From Streptomyces sp. WP-1 (lineage in GTDB: Bacteria > Actinomycetota > Actinomycetes > Streptomycetales > Streptomycetaceae), in contig NZ_CP123923.1 in the NCBI RefSeq assembly GCF_030450125.1, positions 496,001-560,000 of the forward strand: a stretch of DNA of 64,000 nucleotides. Reading direction: 5' to 3'. Shown here in pieces: positions 16,234 through 24,356 of this stretch. Both the position numbers and the translations under genes were made by a program. Each line of letters opens with the position of its first letter. Position 1 is the stretch's first letter. Below the pieces are notes generated by a model, which did no database searches, had not been told where the DNA came from, and was given only the letters and a program-made list of their open reading frames with translations.

Positions 16234-16654
16234 ATGGTTCCCCTGATTCTGGTTCTTCTTCTGGCCCTGATCCTCTTCGGCGCCGGCTTCGCGCTGAAGG
16301 CGCTGTGGTGGATCGCGGTGATCGTGCTCGTGCTGTGGCTGCTGGGCTTCCTCGTCCGGCCGACCGGGAGCGGTGGCCGCCGGGGGCGTTGGTACCGGTG
16401 GTAGACCCGAGAAGACGGGTCGCGAGCCGGTAGACGACGCGGACGTCGCGGTACTCCCGGCCGGGGACGACCCGGTCGGGGAGGTTGGTCCGCTCGCTGC
16501 GGGAGGATGACTCCCGTTCGCCGTCGCCGGTGAAACCGACGGCGGCGCGGGGCTCCTCCGCGAAGCGGAGACGGTCACCGCGGACCGTCGCCTCGAACGA
16601 GATGTCCGGTTCCGGGGATCCACCGGAGCCGCGCGCGGCAGGTGACCGACTCAC
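16040..16654 (-). CDS. Hypothetical protein; conserved-looking first 83 residues, probable stop-loss extension
   Basis: A 204-codon frame from a GTG start. The first ~83 residues (including DISFEATVRGDRLRFAEEP and ERTNLPDRVVPGREYRDVRV) have balanced composition and look like a small conserved streptomycete protein. The remaining ~120 residues are Arg/Ser/Thr-rich and antisense to the hydrophobic-protein gene, without protein-like character. I infer that the ancestral stop near 16404 has been lost and that translation reads on to 16040. No strong ribosome site is visible. Function is unknown. Confidence 0.45.
   Translation of the reverse strand: MSRSPAARGSGGSPEPDISFEATVRGDRLRFAEEPRAAVGFTGDGERESSSRSERTNLPDRVVPGREYRDVRVVYRLATRLLGSTTGTNAPGGHRSRSAGRGSPAATARARSPRSTTAPSARSRRRRGSGPEEEPESGEPSLSTSWPSNALASFPQAHKRPDISMGQRERAHVRTHNRDGTPRVIVRLGCPAKSQWARVRGATV
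16234..16404 (+). CDS. Small hydrophobic membrane protein (56 aa)
   Basis: Almost the whole protein is two membrane segments (VPLILVLLLALILFGAGFAL and LWWIAVIVLVLWLLGFLV) ending in a short Arg/Gly/Trp-rich tail (GGRRGRWYRW). AGGAGG lies 9 nt before the ATG. This small protein is widespread in streptomycetes, usually annotated only as a hydrophobic protein. The gene is entirely overlapped by an antisense ORF. Function is unknown. Confidence 0.85.
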   Translation: MVPLILVLLLALILFGAGFALKALWWIAVIVLVLWLLGFLVRPTGSGGRRGRWYRW

Positions 16655-16696
16655 CGGCCCCGTATCGGCTCCACCGGATCCCCGGCGGGCCCCCGT

Positions 16697-17899
16697 TCAC
16701 GGCGGCTCCTCCCGCGCCCTCCGGGCCCGGCGACGGGCGGGACGCTCCGGCCGCTCGTCATCACGACCACGGTCGCCTCCTCGTCGCCCCTCGCCGTCGT
16801 CCCCGCCGTCGTCATCCGCCTCGCGGGAGCGCCGCGTCCTGGCGGTCCGCCCGCGTTCCGTCTCACCGTTTCTGCCGGCGGCCCTCCTCGCCGACCGCGC
16901 CGTTCGTCGGGCGGCGCTGCGCTCGGCGGCAGTCCCTTCGACGTCGACCGCCGCTCCCCCGGCGTCGACCGTCTCCCCCGCCTCATCGACCGCCTCGCCC
17001 GCGACGTCTCCCGCCCTCTGCACGGTGCGCCCCGCAACCCGGCCGGTCCCCCGCACCACCCCGCCCGCGTCGCCCACGACCTGCCCGGCCCGGCCTCCGA
17101 CGTCCTCCACCGCACGTCCAGCCCCAGCCCCGACGTCCTCCACCACGCGCCCGGCCCCGCCACCGACGTCCTCCACCACCCGCCCCACTCCCCCACCTAC
17201 GTCCCCGACGGCTCCCCCCGCGCCCGCGCCGACATCCCGCACCGCCGAGGCCGCGCCCCGGCCCACGTCCTCGACGGCGCCGCCGACTCCGCGCCCGACG
17301 CCCTCCACGGCGTACCCGGCGCCATGGCCGACGTCCTCGACGGCTCTGCCCGCCCCGGTGCCCAGTTCGCCCACGGCCAGCCGGGCCCCGCTCCCGACGT
17401 CCCGCACCGCCGAGCCGACGCCACGCGCCAGTTCCTCCAGGATCTGCGGGTTGCGGTCGAGGGTGGTGAGCACCCGGTGGATGATCGACGCGACGTTGTC
17501 GAGCCGCACCTTGAGCTGCGCCTGCGCCTCCACACCCGAGATCCCCAAGTGCACCCGCCCGAGGGCGACATCGGCGCCCACGTTCAGCTTCAGCAGGTCC
17601 AGAACCTCGGCCTGGAGCGAGACGCGGGCCCGCAGATCCTCCACGTCCAGGTCGATCTCGTCGATACTGAGGTGCGGGACGTCGAGGAAGACATCGGGCT
17701 CCGCGTCGGCGCCACCCCTGCGGGCCAGCACCGGGGCACCCTCCGGGTACGGCTCGGTCCCGGCGTACTCATCGGGGCCGTCGACCTCGTACTCGTACTC
17801 TTCTTCGTACTCGTCCCCGGCCCCTTCCTGGTCCTCGTCCTCGTCGTACGGCTCGGGTTCCTCGACGGGCCCGTCGTCGTTCTCGACGTCGTCGCGCAT
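16697..17899 (-). CDS. Protein with eleven 11-residue amphipathic repeats
   Basis: 400 residues in four parts. An acidic N terminus (residues 1-70, rich in Asp/Glu/Tyr) is followed by a well-ordered conserved segment (71-160) containing IDEIDLDVEDLRARVSLQAE and RVLTTLDRNPQILEEL. Residues 163-283 form about eleven tandem 11-residue units of the type xAVEDVGxGAG. A basic, low-complexity C terminus follows (330-400). The 11-residue periodicity with hydrophobic Val/Ala and acidic faces recalls LEA or synuclein-type lipid-binding helices. ATG at 17899 with GGAGG 7 nt upstream is chosen over a longer frame to 18037. No signal peptide or membrane segment is seen. Function is unknown; stress protection or membrane association are guesses. 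Confidence 0.85.
   Translation of the reverse strand: MRDDVENDDGPVEEPEPYDEDEDQEGAGDEYEEEYEYEVDGPDEYAGTEPYPEGAPVLARRGGADAEPDVFLDVPHLSIDEIDLDVEDLRARVSLQAEVLDLLKLNVGADVALGRVHLGISGVEAQAQLKVRLDNVASIIHRVLTTLDRNPQILEELARGVGSAVRDVGSGARLAVGELGTGAGRAVEDVGHGAGYAVEGVGRGVGGAVEDVGRGAASAVRDVGAGAGGAVGDVGGGVGRVVEDVGGGAGRVVEDVGAGAGRAVEDVGGRAGQVVGDAGGVVRGTGRVAGRTVQRAGDVAGEAVDEAGETVDAGGAAVDVEGTAAERSAARRTARSARRAAGRNGETERGRTARTRRSREADDDGGDDGEGRRGGDRGRDDERPERPARRRARRAREEPP
17051..17413 (-). repeat. 33-bp-period coding repeats (11 residues x ~11)
   Basis: Tandem units in phase with the reading frame encode variants of xAVEDVGxGAG. Several units, such as RVVEDVGGGAG and RAVEDVGxGAG, are nearly identical at DNA level, pointing to recent unit duplication. 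Confidence 0.9.
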
Positions 17900-18106
17900 C
17901 CTGGCACCTCCGCGAGTTCTGCGGGTGTTCTGCGGGTTTTCTGCCTCTTTCGAGCCAGTATGGTGCGCTGTCGTACGCCACCCCCGGCCACGGAAGGCCC
18001 CGGCAGGGCCGCACCCTGCCGCGCACCCACGGCGCACACGGGAGCGCGCGACAGGGATACGGCGCGAACCCGGTGCGCCGGACGGGTGACGGCGGCGGAC
18101 ATCTCA

Positions 18107-18160
18107 TCCCACAGACCGCACGGTCCGTGGGATCCGGCGGCATCCGGTGGATGCCGCCGG
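18107..18160. terminator. Two tandem hairpins downstream of the SDR gene
   Basis: The first stem is TCCCACAGACCG/CGGTCCGTGGGA with one mismatch (18107-18132). The second is a perfect 12-bp stem CCGGCGGCATCC/GGATGCCGCCGG with loop GGT (18134-18160). They lie 38-90 bp past the SDR stop and should terminate its transcript. A 16-bp direct repeat (CGGGGGCCGACGGGTG at 18158 and 18178) sits between hairpin and stop. Confidence 0.75.
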
Positions 18161-18197
18161 GGGCCGACGGGTGTTGGCGGGGGCCGACGGGTGCCGG

Positions 18198-19160
18198 TCA
18201 GGATGCGAACGCGTTCACCCCGGTCAGCTCGGCCGACAGCGTCCACAGGCGGGCCGCCTGCTCCGGGTCGATCGCCCAGTCCTTGACGCCCTCACGGTCG
18301 TCGGTGTCCGGGGCGGGCTCGGCGATGTCGCAGTCCTCCAGGTAGAGGCCGCCCAGACCGTCGAGCTGCGGAGAGGTCGCCGCCCAGACCTGGGTGGCCG
18401 CGCCCTGCTGCGGGGTCTTGAACATTTCGGGGTGGAGCAGGTTGCCCTGCTCGTCGATCCAGCCGCGCTCGATCATCTCCTCCTGGGCCAGGTGCCGTTG
18501 GAGCGGCGTAAGGATGCCGCCGGGGTGCAGGGCGAAGGCGCGGACCCCGGCGTCGCGGCCGAGCCTGTCCAGGTGGACGGCGAACAGGACGTTGGCGGTC
18601 TTGGCCTGGCCGTACGCCTCCCACTTGTCGTAACCCTGGCGCCAGTGGACGTCGTCCCAGCGGATGCCGGAGGCGTGGTGGCCGCGTGAGGACACGGAGA
18701 CGACCCGGGCGCCGCCCGGCGCGATCGCGGGCCACAGCCGGTTGACGAGGGCGAAGTGGCCGAGGTGGTTGGTGGCGAACTGCGCCTCCCAGCCGTCGCC
18801 CACCCGGGTCTCCGGGCAGGCCATGATCCCGGCGCTGTCGATCACGATGTCCAGGCTCCGCCCGGAGGCGAGGAACCGCTCCGCGAACCGGCGTACGCTC
18901 TCCAGGTCGCCGAGGTCCAGCTCGTCCACCTCGACGCCGGACAGACCGGCCAGCGCCTGCTCGGCGGTCTCCGGACGCCGTGCCGGTACGACGACCCGGG
19001 CGCCGGCCTTGACGAGCGCGCGCGTGGTCTCCAGCCCGATGCCCGAGTAACCTCCGGTGACCAGGGCCAGCTTGCCGCTGAGGTCGATGCCCTCCAGAAC
19101 CTCGTCCGCCGTGCTGGTGGCGCCGAATCCGGATCCGATCTTGTGCTGTGCAGTACTCAT
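18198..19160 (-). CDS. Short-chain dehydrogenase/reductase
   Basis: 320 residues. A Rossmann-fold NAD(P)-binding motif TGGYSGIG near residue 38 is followed by the NNAG-equivalent DSAGIM, the catalytic Ser in VVSVSSRGHH, and YGQAK as the catalytic Tyr and Lys. The architecture resembles retinol-dehydrogenase/protochlorophyllide-reductase-like SDRs widely annotated as 'oxidoreductase' in streptomycetes. ATG at 19160 is chosen because the promoter elements end 7 bp upstream, making a leaderless message. The frame upstream is open but implausible. The MerR-type spacer palindrome in the promoter suggests induction by a small molecule. The substrate is unknown. Confidence 0.9.
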   Translation of the reverse strand: MSTAQHKIGSGFGATSTADEVLEGIDLSGKLALVTGGYSGIGLETTRALVKAGARVVVPARRPETAEQALAGLSGVEVDELDLGDLESVRRFAERFLASGRSLDIVIDSAGIMACPETRVGDGWEAQFATNHLGHFALVNRLWPAIAPGGARVVSVSSRGHHASGIRWDDVHWRQGYDKWEAYGQAKTANVLFAVHLDRLGRDAGVRAFALHPGGILTPLQRHLAQEEMIERGWIDEQGNLLHPEMFKTPQQGAATQVWAATSPQLDGLGGLYLEDCDIAEPAPDTDDREGVKDWAIDPEQAARLWTLSAELTGVNAFAS

Positions 19161-19167
19161 GTCCGGA

Positions 19168-19198
19168 ACGCTACGAATTGGAGTGCTCTCCAAGTCAA
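19168..19198 (-). promoter_or_regulatory. MerR-type promoter with 19-bp spacer, leaderless
   Basis: On the minus strand, -35 TTGACT (19198-19193) and -10 TAGCGT (19173-19168) are 19 bp apart. The spacer contains the perfect palindrome TTGGAG-N4-CTCCAA (19178-19193). An overlong spacer with a centred palindrome is the hallmark of MerR-activated promoters. Transcription should start at or next to the ATG at 19160. No merR gene is in the window. Confidence 0.7.
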
Positions 19199-19299
19199 GC
19201 GGCACACTGGACCGTCGTCCCCGCGCACCTCCGTCGGCCGCTCTCGCACGGCCCTCACCGGTCTCAGCAGCAACTGCCCGGCGCTCTAAGGTGATCGCC

Positions 19300-20079
19300 A
19301 TGCCGATACCCGTACACGCCCTCGCCCACCGGCCGTTGACCGTCGAGGCAGTCGCCGAACTGGTGGCGCTGCCCTACGTTTCGCCCGTGGACGAGGGCGA
19401 CGAAGCCGCCGTCGAGGCGGAGCTGCGGCGGCGCGGCCGGCAGTCGGAGGACCTGGTGTGCGAGTCGTTCCGCACCGGGCACGGGCATGTGCTGTGCAGC
19501 GATGCCTTCAGCCCGTTCGGGGAGCTGAAGGCGCGCGCCTTCCTTGTCTTCGGGGAGCTGTACCCGGTGGGTCCGGACGACGAGGGGATGGTCAACGGCA
19601 CTTGGCTGAACGGGTACATGGAGGGGTGGGAGCAGTTGCCCGGCTGGCGCGGCTTGCGGCCCGCCACCGGTCAGGACTGCGAGACCGTGCTCGCGCGGGC
19701 GGCGGGGGTGGTCGCCGAGGTGATCGGCGCGGCCCCGGAGCGGGCCCTGGTCTCCGCGCACACCACGGGCCCCGGCCCCGCGCTGACGCACCGCGTCTGG
19801 CGCACCCCCGCCCACGCCCTGATCCTCGGCCCGCGCGCCGACGAGGGTCCCTACGGCTACCTCACCCACCTCCAGCTCTCCTCCACTCCCCTGACCTGCG
19901 CCTCGGACCTGTCGGCCGCCACCACCCGAGAGAGCCGCGCCATCCGGGAGTCCCCCACTACCCGAGATACACCCACTGCCCGAGAGACCCCCACCAATGG
20001 TCAGATCCCCACCGTCGGACAGACCGCCGCCGACGGTCAGGCCCTGGCCGACCGGATCACCGCCCACACCAACTGGTGA
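19300..20079 (+). CDS. Hypothetical protein with degenerate Thr/Arg/Pro repeat tail
   Basis: 259 residues. The first ~195 residues look globular (for example VDEGDEAAVEAELRRRGRQ and GTWLNGYMEGWEQLPGWRGL) but match no family I recognise. The last ~60 residues consist of short repeats (TTRES, SPTTRDTP, TARETP, VGQTAADGQ), suggesting recent repeat expansion. Start alternatives are ATG at 19300 or GTG at 19291; AAGG lies just upstream of both. It is divergent from the SDR with only ~140 bp between starts. No signal peptide or membrane segment is seen. Confidence 0.65.
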   Translation: MPIPVHALAHRPLTVEAVAELVALPYVSPVDEGDEAAVEAELRRRGRQSEDLVCESFRTGHGHVLCSDAFSPFGELKARAFLVFGELYPVGPDDEGMVNGTWLNGYMEGWEQLPGWRGLRPATGQDCETVLARAAGVVAEVIGAAPERALVSAHTTGPGPALTHRVWRTPAHALILGPRADEGPYGYLTHLQLSSTPLTCASDLSAATTRESRAIRESPTTRDTPTARETPTNGQIPTVGQTAADGQALADRITAHTNW

Positions 20080-20128
20080 CCACGGCACCTGCCCGCCCCA
20101 CCTCAACGCCCCCGCTTTGACGCCCCCC

Positions 20129-20312
20129 TCAACGCCGCCGCGCGACCGTCACCCCGTCGCGCACCGGCAGCATCACCGAGTCCACCCGCTCGTCCGCGGC
20201 GATCAGATCGTTGAGCCGCCGCATCGTCACATGGCGCGCCTCCTGGTACGCCGGGGCGAGGACCCGGCCGCCGAGGAAGACGTTGTCCAACACCCGGCCT
20301 GCCGCCGGACGG
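20129..20312 (-). pseudogene. C-terminal remnant of a caffeoyl-CoA-type O-methyltransferase
   Basis: The frame ends with AGRVLDNVFLGGRVLAP, VTMRRLNDLIAADERVDSV and MLPVRDGVTVARRR before a TGA at 20129. This is the characteristic last ~55 residues of class I O-methyltransferases (the VDNVLxGGxV strand and the LPxxDG(L/V)xxARK end). Nothing of the preceding SAM-binding part is found upstream, where the MFS-gene terminator lies. It is a 5'-truncated gene. Confidence 0.7.
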
Positions 20313-20390
20313 CGACGCGGACTGACCGGGCGGCGGCCTTTCGCATCGAAGAATCCGACGCCCTTCCCTCACCAGGGTCCCGCACATGAC

Positions 20391-20427
20391 ATCAGGGCCC
20401 GTGATCCGGTGGATCGCGGGCCCTGAT
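20391..20427. terminator. Long hairpin downstream of the MFS gene
   Basis: ATCAGGGCCCG pairs perfectly with CGGGCCCTGAT, and inside it GATCC pairs with GGATC around a GGT loop. This gives an almost uninterrupted 16-bp stem 30 bp past the MFS stop. No U-tract follows. Confidence 0.85.
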
Positions 20428-20457
20428 CGGACTCCCCCGAGGGGCTTTCCGTGCGCG

Positions 20458-23067
20458 TTACCTGACGGTGTCCTCGTGGGACAGTTCGAGGTCGAAGTCC
20501 GTGGTGCCGCCGGCGTCCACGCGGACGGAGGTGGCGACCGGGGCGTACCCGCTGGCGATGACGGTGTACTCACCGAGGTCGAGGTCGGTGAACCCGTAGG
20601 CGCCGTCGGGGCCGGTGGTGGCGGTGCCGAGCACGTTGCCGGCCGCGTCCAGGAGCGTCACCTTGGCGTCGCCGAGCGGTCCGCCGGTGGCGGCGCTGAT
20701 GACGCCGTGCAGCTGGGCCCCGGCTTCGAGACGGATCTCGCAGGGCTCGGCCGCACCCGGGGTGACCTCGACGGGGACGGCGGCCGGACGGTAGCCCGGC
20801 GCGTTCACGGCGAGGGTGTAGCTGCCCGGGACCAGGTCCACCAGCGAGAAGCCGCCGTCGGCGGCCGAGGTCGCGGAGGTCACGACCTCACCGCGCAGGT
20901 CGGTCGCGACCAGCAGGGCGCCCGGCAGCGGGTTCCCGTGGGCCGCGTCCCGGACGGAACCGGCGAGCGCGGCGCTGCTGCCGCCGAGGACGAGGTCGCA
21001 GACCACGGGCTCGTCGCCGACCAGCACGGTGACGGCCTGCGGCTGACGGGCACCGGCGGCGCCGATCAGCACGTAGGTGCCGGCGCCGGGCACCGACACC
21101 GTGTAGGTGCCGTCCGCGCCGCTGACCGCGCGGTCGAGCTGCCGGCCGCGGACGTCGATCAGGGTGATCGCCGCCTGCGTGACCGGGGCGTTCGCGTCGT
21201 CGAGGACCCGGCCGCTGACGAGCTGCCCAGCGGCGGGCACGGATTCGACGGCCACGGTGGCGTCCTCGACGAGCGGGACGGCGGGCGCCTGACCGCTGTC
21301 CGCCGCGACGGCGTTCACCTGGGCGTCCTTCACATCGGCGGCCTTCACATCGGCGGCCTCGGCCTGCGTGCCGTTCGCCTCGGCGGCCCGTGCCTCCAGC
21401 CCGGATACCTTGCGCAGCGGCACCTCCTTGGTCCACACCGCGACCAGGAAGCCGAGGACCATGATGGCCGCGGCGCACAGGAACACCACGTGCATGGCGT
21501 CGGTGAAGCCCTCCTTGAAGGGCTGCGCCAGCCGCGGGTCGAGCTGCTGGATGAAGGAGGAGTCGTCCAGCACGCCCGAGCCGCCGCCGCTGGACGCGGG
21601 GTGCTTGAGCATGTCCAGCACGGGCGCGTTCGCCGGGTCGGCGCGGACGGCCGGGTCGTGCAGGGCGGCCTGGAACGCGGGCGTCTGGGCGGCCGACCGG
21701 AACGCGGAGCTGATCTTGTCGCCGACGGTGCTGAACAGCACGGACAGGAAGATCGCCGTACCGGCGGTGCCGCCCATCTGCCGGAAGAAGGTGGCCGACG
21801 CGGTGGCGACGCCCATGTCCTTGGGTTCGACGGAGTTCTGCACGGACAGGGTCAGGATCTGCATACAGCCGCTGAGGCCGAGGCCGAACAGCGCCATGTA
21901 GGCCATGGTCTCCGGCAGCGGGCTGTCCCACTGGACCCGGTAGTGGAACAGCAGCATGGCGGCGACCAGCAGGACGGTGCCGATGATCGGGAAGATCTTG
22001 TACTTGCCGGTCTTGGAGATGATGCGGCCGACCACCATGGTGCCGGCGATCATGCCCACCATCAGCGGGAGCATCAGCAGGCCGGACTTGGTGGGGCTGA
22101 CGCCCTTCACGATCTGGAGGTACAGCGGGACCATCATCATCCCGCCGAACATGCCCATGCCGATGAGCACGGACAGCAGGCTCATCTTGCTGAACACGGA
22201 GCTGCGGAACAGGCGCATCGGGATCAGCGCCTCGTCACCCATGGCCCGCTCCACGAAGACCCAGGCCACCAGGCCGACCACGCCGATCGCGTAGCAGGCG
22301 TACGACTTGGTGGACGTCCAGCCCCAGGTCTGGCCCTGCTCGGCCACCAGCAGCAGCGGCACCACGCCGATGGCGATGGTGAGCGCGCCCCACCAGTCGA
22401 TGCGGTGCTCGCGCCGGGTGTGCGGAAGGTTCAGCACCTTGGCGACGACGAAGAGCGCGACGATGCCGACCGGGACGTTGACGAGGAACACCCAGCGCCA
22501 GCCCGCGATGGCCAGGATGCTGCTGCGACCGGCGAGGAAGCCGCCGATCAGCGGGCCGAGGACGCTGGAGGAGCCGAACATGGCGAGCATGTAGCCCTGG
22601 TACCGGGCGCGCTCACGGGGCGGCACGATGTCGCCGATGATCGCCAGCGCCAGCGACATCAGACCGCCGGCGCCGATGCCCTGGAAGGCGCGGAAGGCCG
22701 ACAGCTCGTTCATCGAGGTGGCGAAGGAGCAGGCCGCCGAGCCGGCGATGAAGATCGTGATGGCCGCGAGGAAGAAGGGTTTGCGGCCGTAGAGGTCGGA
22801 GAGCTTGCCGTACAGCGGGGTGCTGATGGTCGACGTGATCAGGTAGGCGGTGGTGACCCACGCCTGCGCGCTGAGTCCGTGCAGATCGTCCGCGATGGTG
22901 CGGATCGAGGTGCTGACGATGGTCTGGTCGAGGGCGGCGAGGAACATGCCCAGCATGAGACCGCTGAGGATCGTCATGATCTGGCGGTGCGTCAGCCGGC
23001 CGGCCGGTGGTGGCGGCGCGGATATCGCTGTTGTTCCCCCGCGGGCCGGGGACGCGGACATGGTCAT
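20458..23067 (-). CDS. DHA2-type MFS exporter fused to three carboxypeptidase-regulatory-like domains
   Basis: 869 residues. The N-terminal ~545 residues are a 14-helix DHA2 drug/H+ antiporter: DQTIVSTSIRTIADDL after helix 1, the motif A loop GKLSDLYGRKPFF, and motif C-like GSSSVLGPLIGGFLAG. After a short Ala/Glu-rich linker come three ~80-residue beta-sandwich repeats of the CarboxypepD_reg type, each with a 'DGTY/GGF/GAY' turn (SGADGTYTV, SAADGGFSL, TGPDGAYGF), at roughly 620-700, 705-785 and 790-865. These domains should follow the last helix. The ATG at 23067 overlaps the MarR stop by 4 bp. Export of a toxic small molecule under MarR control is likely. The appended domains are unusual for a transporter, and their role is unknown. 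Confidence 0.9.
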   Translation of the reverse strand: MTMSASPARGGTTAISAPPPPAGRLTHRQIMTILSGLMLGMFLAALDQTIVSTSIRTIADDLHGLSAQAWVTTAYLITSTISTPLYGKLSDLYGRKPFFLAAITIFIAGSAACSFATSMNELSAFRAFQGIGAGGLMSLALAIIGDIVPPRERARYQGYMLAMFGSSSVLGPLIGGFLAGRSSILAIAGWRWVFLVNVPVGIVALFVVAKVLNLPHTRREHRIDWWGALTIAIGVVPLLLVAEQGQTWGWTSTKSYACYAIGVVGLVAWVFVERAMGDEALIPMRLFRSSVFSKMSLLSVLIGMGMFGGMMMVPLYLQIVKGVSPTKSGLLMLPLMVGMIAGTMVVGRIISKTGKYKIFPIIGTVLLVAAMLLFHYRVQWDSPLPETMAYMALFGLGLSGCMQILTLSVQNSVEPKDMGVATASATFFRQMGGTAGTAIFLSVLFSTVGDKISSAFRSAAQTPAFQAALHDPAVRADPANAPVLDMLKHPASSGGGSGVLDDSSFIQQLDPRLAQPFKEGFTDAMHVVFLCAAAIMVLGFLVAVWTKEVPLRKVSGLEARAAEANGTQAEAADVKAADVKDAQVNAVAADSGQAPAVPLVEDATVAVESVPAAGQLVSGRVLDDANAPVTQAAITLIDVRGRQLDRAVSGADGTYTVSVPGAGTYVLIGAAGARQPQAVTVLVGDEPVVCDLVLGGSSAALAGSVRDAAHGNPLPGALLVATDLRGEVVTSATSAADGGFSLVDLVPGSYTLAVNAPGYRPAAVPVEVTPGAAEPCEIRLEAGAQLHGVISAATGGPLGDAKVTLLDAAGNVLGTATTGPDGAYGFTDLDLGEYTVIASGYAPVATSVRVDAGGTTDFDLELSHEDTVR

Positions 23068-23792
23068 GCGTGCAGATCTCCTTGCCTCGCCTCGCCCACC
23101 GGGTGCTGCCCGGTTCCGAGGCTCGTGTACGTGCTGTCCACCAGGTCGTCGTTGAGGCGCTTCAGCAGACGGGTGAGAAGGGTGCGGTCCGCGGCCGGCC
23201 ACGGTTCGAGGAGCCGGGCCAGCTCCGCCTCGCGGCGGCGTACGGCGCTCTGGTACGCGGCGCGTCCGGCCTCGGTCGCGCTGAGCAGCGAGCCGCGCCG
23301 GTCCTCCGGGTCCGGGTGGCGTTCCACCAGCCCCCGGTCCACCAGTGAGCGCACCTGCCGGCTGACCGTCGACAGGTCGAGGAAGACGTCCGCGGCCAGG
23401 TCGGTCGCGCGGCGCCGGCCGCAGGTCACCAGCCGGGCGAGCAGCACGCGGTCGGCGGCCCCGCACTCGAATCCGGCGCGCTGGGTCCAGGCGGCGAAGA
23501 GCCGCATGAGGCGGACCATCTCGGCGCCCAGACCCGACGCGGCGGCCTCGGCGCTCACGCCCTCCGCGAGCACGGCCTCGACGCTCACGGCGTCCGCGAT
23601 CGAGGTCGCCGTCGCGATCGCTGTCGCGGGGTACGCCGCCCCGACGGACCCGAGGGACCCGACGGACCCGGCGGACCCGGCGGACGGCGCCTCGTCCGTG
23701 CGCGTGTCGCTGGCCCGTACGGCGTCCATCCGTACGGCGTCCATCCGTGCGGCGCTTTCATGCCCTCTGCGGCTGTCTGTGCCGATCATCAC
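23064..23792 (-). CDS. MarR-family regulator
   Basis: 242 residues, of which the C-terminal ~150 are the MarR winged helix: ADRVLLARLVTCGRRRATDLA, DLSTVSRQVRSLVDRGLVER and the wing HPDPEDRRGSLLSATEAGR. The N-terminal ~85 residues are low-complexity (Ser/Gly/Val then Ala-rich) and include a MDAVRMDAV duplication. They are atypical, and an internal start cannot be excluded. The stop overlaps the MFS start (ATGA), so the two genes are translationally coupled. The regulator probably represses this operon through a palindrome in the upstream spacer. Confidence 0.88.
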   Translation of the reverse strand: MMIGTDSRRGHESAARMDAVRMDAVRASDTRTDEAPSAGSAGSVGSLGSVGAAYPATAIATATSIADAVSVEAVLAEGVSAEAAASGLGAEMVRLMRLFAAWTQRAGFECGAADRVLLARLVTCGRRRATDLAADVFLDLSTVSRQVRSLVDRGLVERHPDPEDRRGSLLSATEAGRAAYQSAVRRREAELARLLEPWPAADRTLLTRLLKRLNDDLVDSTYTSLGTGQHPVGEARQGDLHA

Positions 23793-23825
23793 TCACATTC
23801 CGTTGCTTGCGGCTACCAAGTGAGT
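23791..23825 (-). promoter_or_regulatory. Nested inverted repeats at the marR-MFS start
   Basis: ACTCAC (23791-23796) and GTGAGT (23820-23825) bracket a second repeat CTTG-N7-CAAG (23806-23820). The nested symmetry directly at the translation start is typical for MarR autoregulatory sites. Confidence 0.45.
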
Positions 23826-24356
23826 GTAGGGCCTGGCCGACGCCACCTGTACGCCGGTGTCCGGTCATGCTTCGGCAATACGGCGTCCGGTGTGATGGGG
23901 GGAGCAGGGTACCCGGCCGACCTGTGTGCCCGGACCGCGCGCGCCGCCGGCCGGGCATCGCGGTACGGCCCCGCCGCCGGGCGGAACGCGCTCCAGGGGG
24001 ACCGTTGCGGCTCTCCGCCCGTGGGACACGGGAGGCGCGTCGGCGCCCAGGTCGCGGACACCGGTCGCCTGGACTACACGCAGTTCACGGCGCTGCCCGA
24101 CCGGGTCCCGCCGACCGACGGTCCGAGCACTCCGCCGTCCTGCGGTACGGACACCCCGGCGCCGCAGGACCCACAGACCGCCCCGGTGCCGTACCCCGGT
24201 GAGGAGAAGCTGTACGCGCGAACGACGTCCCGATCGCGTACATCCCGTCGTCGGAGACCTCTCGGAGACCTCCCCCGTCGGAGAACGACGGCTGAGGCGC
24301 CCCGGCCGGGGGCCGTCCCCTGTTTCCGGTGGGGTCTGCCGGTGCAGGGTTCCCCC
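23826..24356. other. 530-bp region without a convincing gene
   Basis: Open frames exist on both strands, but none has a ribosome site, a recognisable family or sensible composition. A short direct duplication (TCGGAGACCTC twice near 24255-24275) is present. It may be degraded coding sequence. Confidence 0.4.
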
